Below are positions 6,216-6,536 of a stretch of DNA of 6,536 bases, piece by piece. This stretch comes from CAIVAT01 sp038212325 (GTDB taxonomy: Bacteria; Bacteroidota; Bacteroidia; Bacteroidales; FEN-979). Position 1 is the stretch's first letter, and each line of letters starts with the position of its first letter. Position numbers and translations under genes: made by a program. Location of the stretch: positions 1-6,536 of the forward strand of contig JBBQUQ010000130.1 in the NCBI GenBank assembly GCA_038212325.1. The letters run 5' to 3'. The notes under the pieces are model-generated. The model was not told where the DNA came from. It saw only the letters and a program-made list of their open reading frames with translations, and made no database searches.

Positions 6216-6536
6216 TTATTCATGAAGTTTATCAGTAGTAAAAAAAGACAAATAATCAGGTTTGTCATTGAAAAAAGACATACAATCCGCGTAATTGGTC
6301 AGTAATTCCGTCAACGGAAAAGGATTTGATTTTATCTCCGTACCATAAAGATAACCAAGATGTTCAATCTCCAGAAAATCGGAAATCCTCCCCAATGTTA
6401 CCGGAATGTCGGAAAAAAGTTCGCTGTATTCAACCTGCAGAATCTTTTCGCCATACGATTCAATCATGCTGACGCAAAAATCCCTGGAATGTTTCCGCCA
6501 GAGCAGCCGCTCATATAAAAAGGAAGGATCCACGGA
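6216..6536 (-). CDS. Probable sulfotransferase, C-terminal end (5' end outside window)
   Basis: The reverse frame is open from the right edge to the TAA at 6216-6218, giving 106 visible residues. The GTG at 6533 is preceded by an open serine codon and is unlikely to be the true start. Visible residues about 28-58 read YGEKILQVEYSELFSD and then GRISDFLEIEHL. This is the strand, acidic turn and helix ending in FL that closes PAPS-dependent sulfotransferase domains ('yg.r.l.v.YEdL..d...l..i..Fl'). The upstream stretch with LLWRKHSRDF is compatible with the Trp-containing helix before it. The P-loop and 3'-phosphate site would lie outside the window, so the call rests on the C-terminal third only. 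The gene ends 34 bases before darT on the same strand. It would be the fourth sulfotransferase of the locus and the only one seen on this strand. A related P-loop kinase-like family cannot be excluded. Confidence 0.62.
   Translation of the reverse strand, partial: SVDPSFLYERLLWRKHSRDFCVSMIESYGEKILQVEYSELFSDIPVTLGRISDFLEIEHLGYLYGTEIKSNPFPLTELLTNYADCMSFFNDKPDYLSFFTTDKLHE

Overview
The window looks like a piece of a bacterial surface-glycan locus, with a toxin-antitoxin/phage-defence module at the junction between two convergent gene blocks. The best guess for the host is a member of the Bacteroidota or a similar Gram-negative. The hints are moderate GC, tight gene packing, and no Shine-Dalgarno-like purine tract at the usual distance before any of the six starts that can be seen. 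This assignment is an inference; no phylogenetic marker is present.

Positions 1-4481 (+ strand) hold five closely spaced genes that are probably co-transcribed, with gaps of only 10-25 bases. They are the C-terminal part of a sulfotransferase (cut by the window edge), a GT-A-type glycosyltransferase-like protein, a short P-loop sulfotransferase of the Sulfotransfer_4 type, a polytopic GT39/ArnT-like GT-C glycosyltransferase, and a second complete sulfotransferase. Together they suggest synthesis of a sulfated polysaccharide, O-antigen or glycolipid: the glycosyltransferases add sugars, and the sulfotransferases would transfer sulfate from PAPS. The acceptors cannot be told from sequence.

Positions 4496-6181 (- strand) hold a complete darT-darG pair, with the toxin gene first and 3 bases between the genes. 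DarT is a DNA ADP-ribosyltransferase that modifies single-stranded DNA. DarG is its antitoxin, made of a DNA-ADP-ribosyl-glycohydrolase macrodomain and a C-terminal DarT-inhibiting domain. Key motifs of both proteins are intact. Hand counts on sampled 60-base lines put darTG at about 36-37% GC, against roughly 48% at the left end of the window and about 42% in the genes on either side, which fits acquisition as a cargo module.

Positions 6216-6536 (- strand) carry the C-terminal end of another probable sulfotransferase. It is cut by the right edge and lies 34 bases upstream of darT, so darTG may be read from the same transcript. No gene-free stretch exceeds 34 bases. No tRNA, rRNA, CRISPR array, insertion sequence or convincing terminator was seen.
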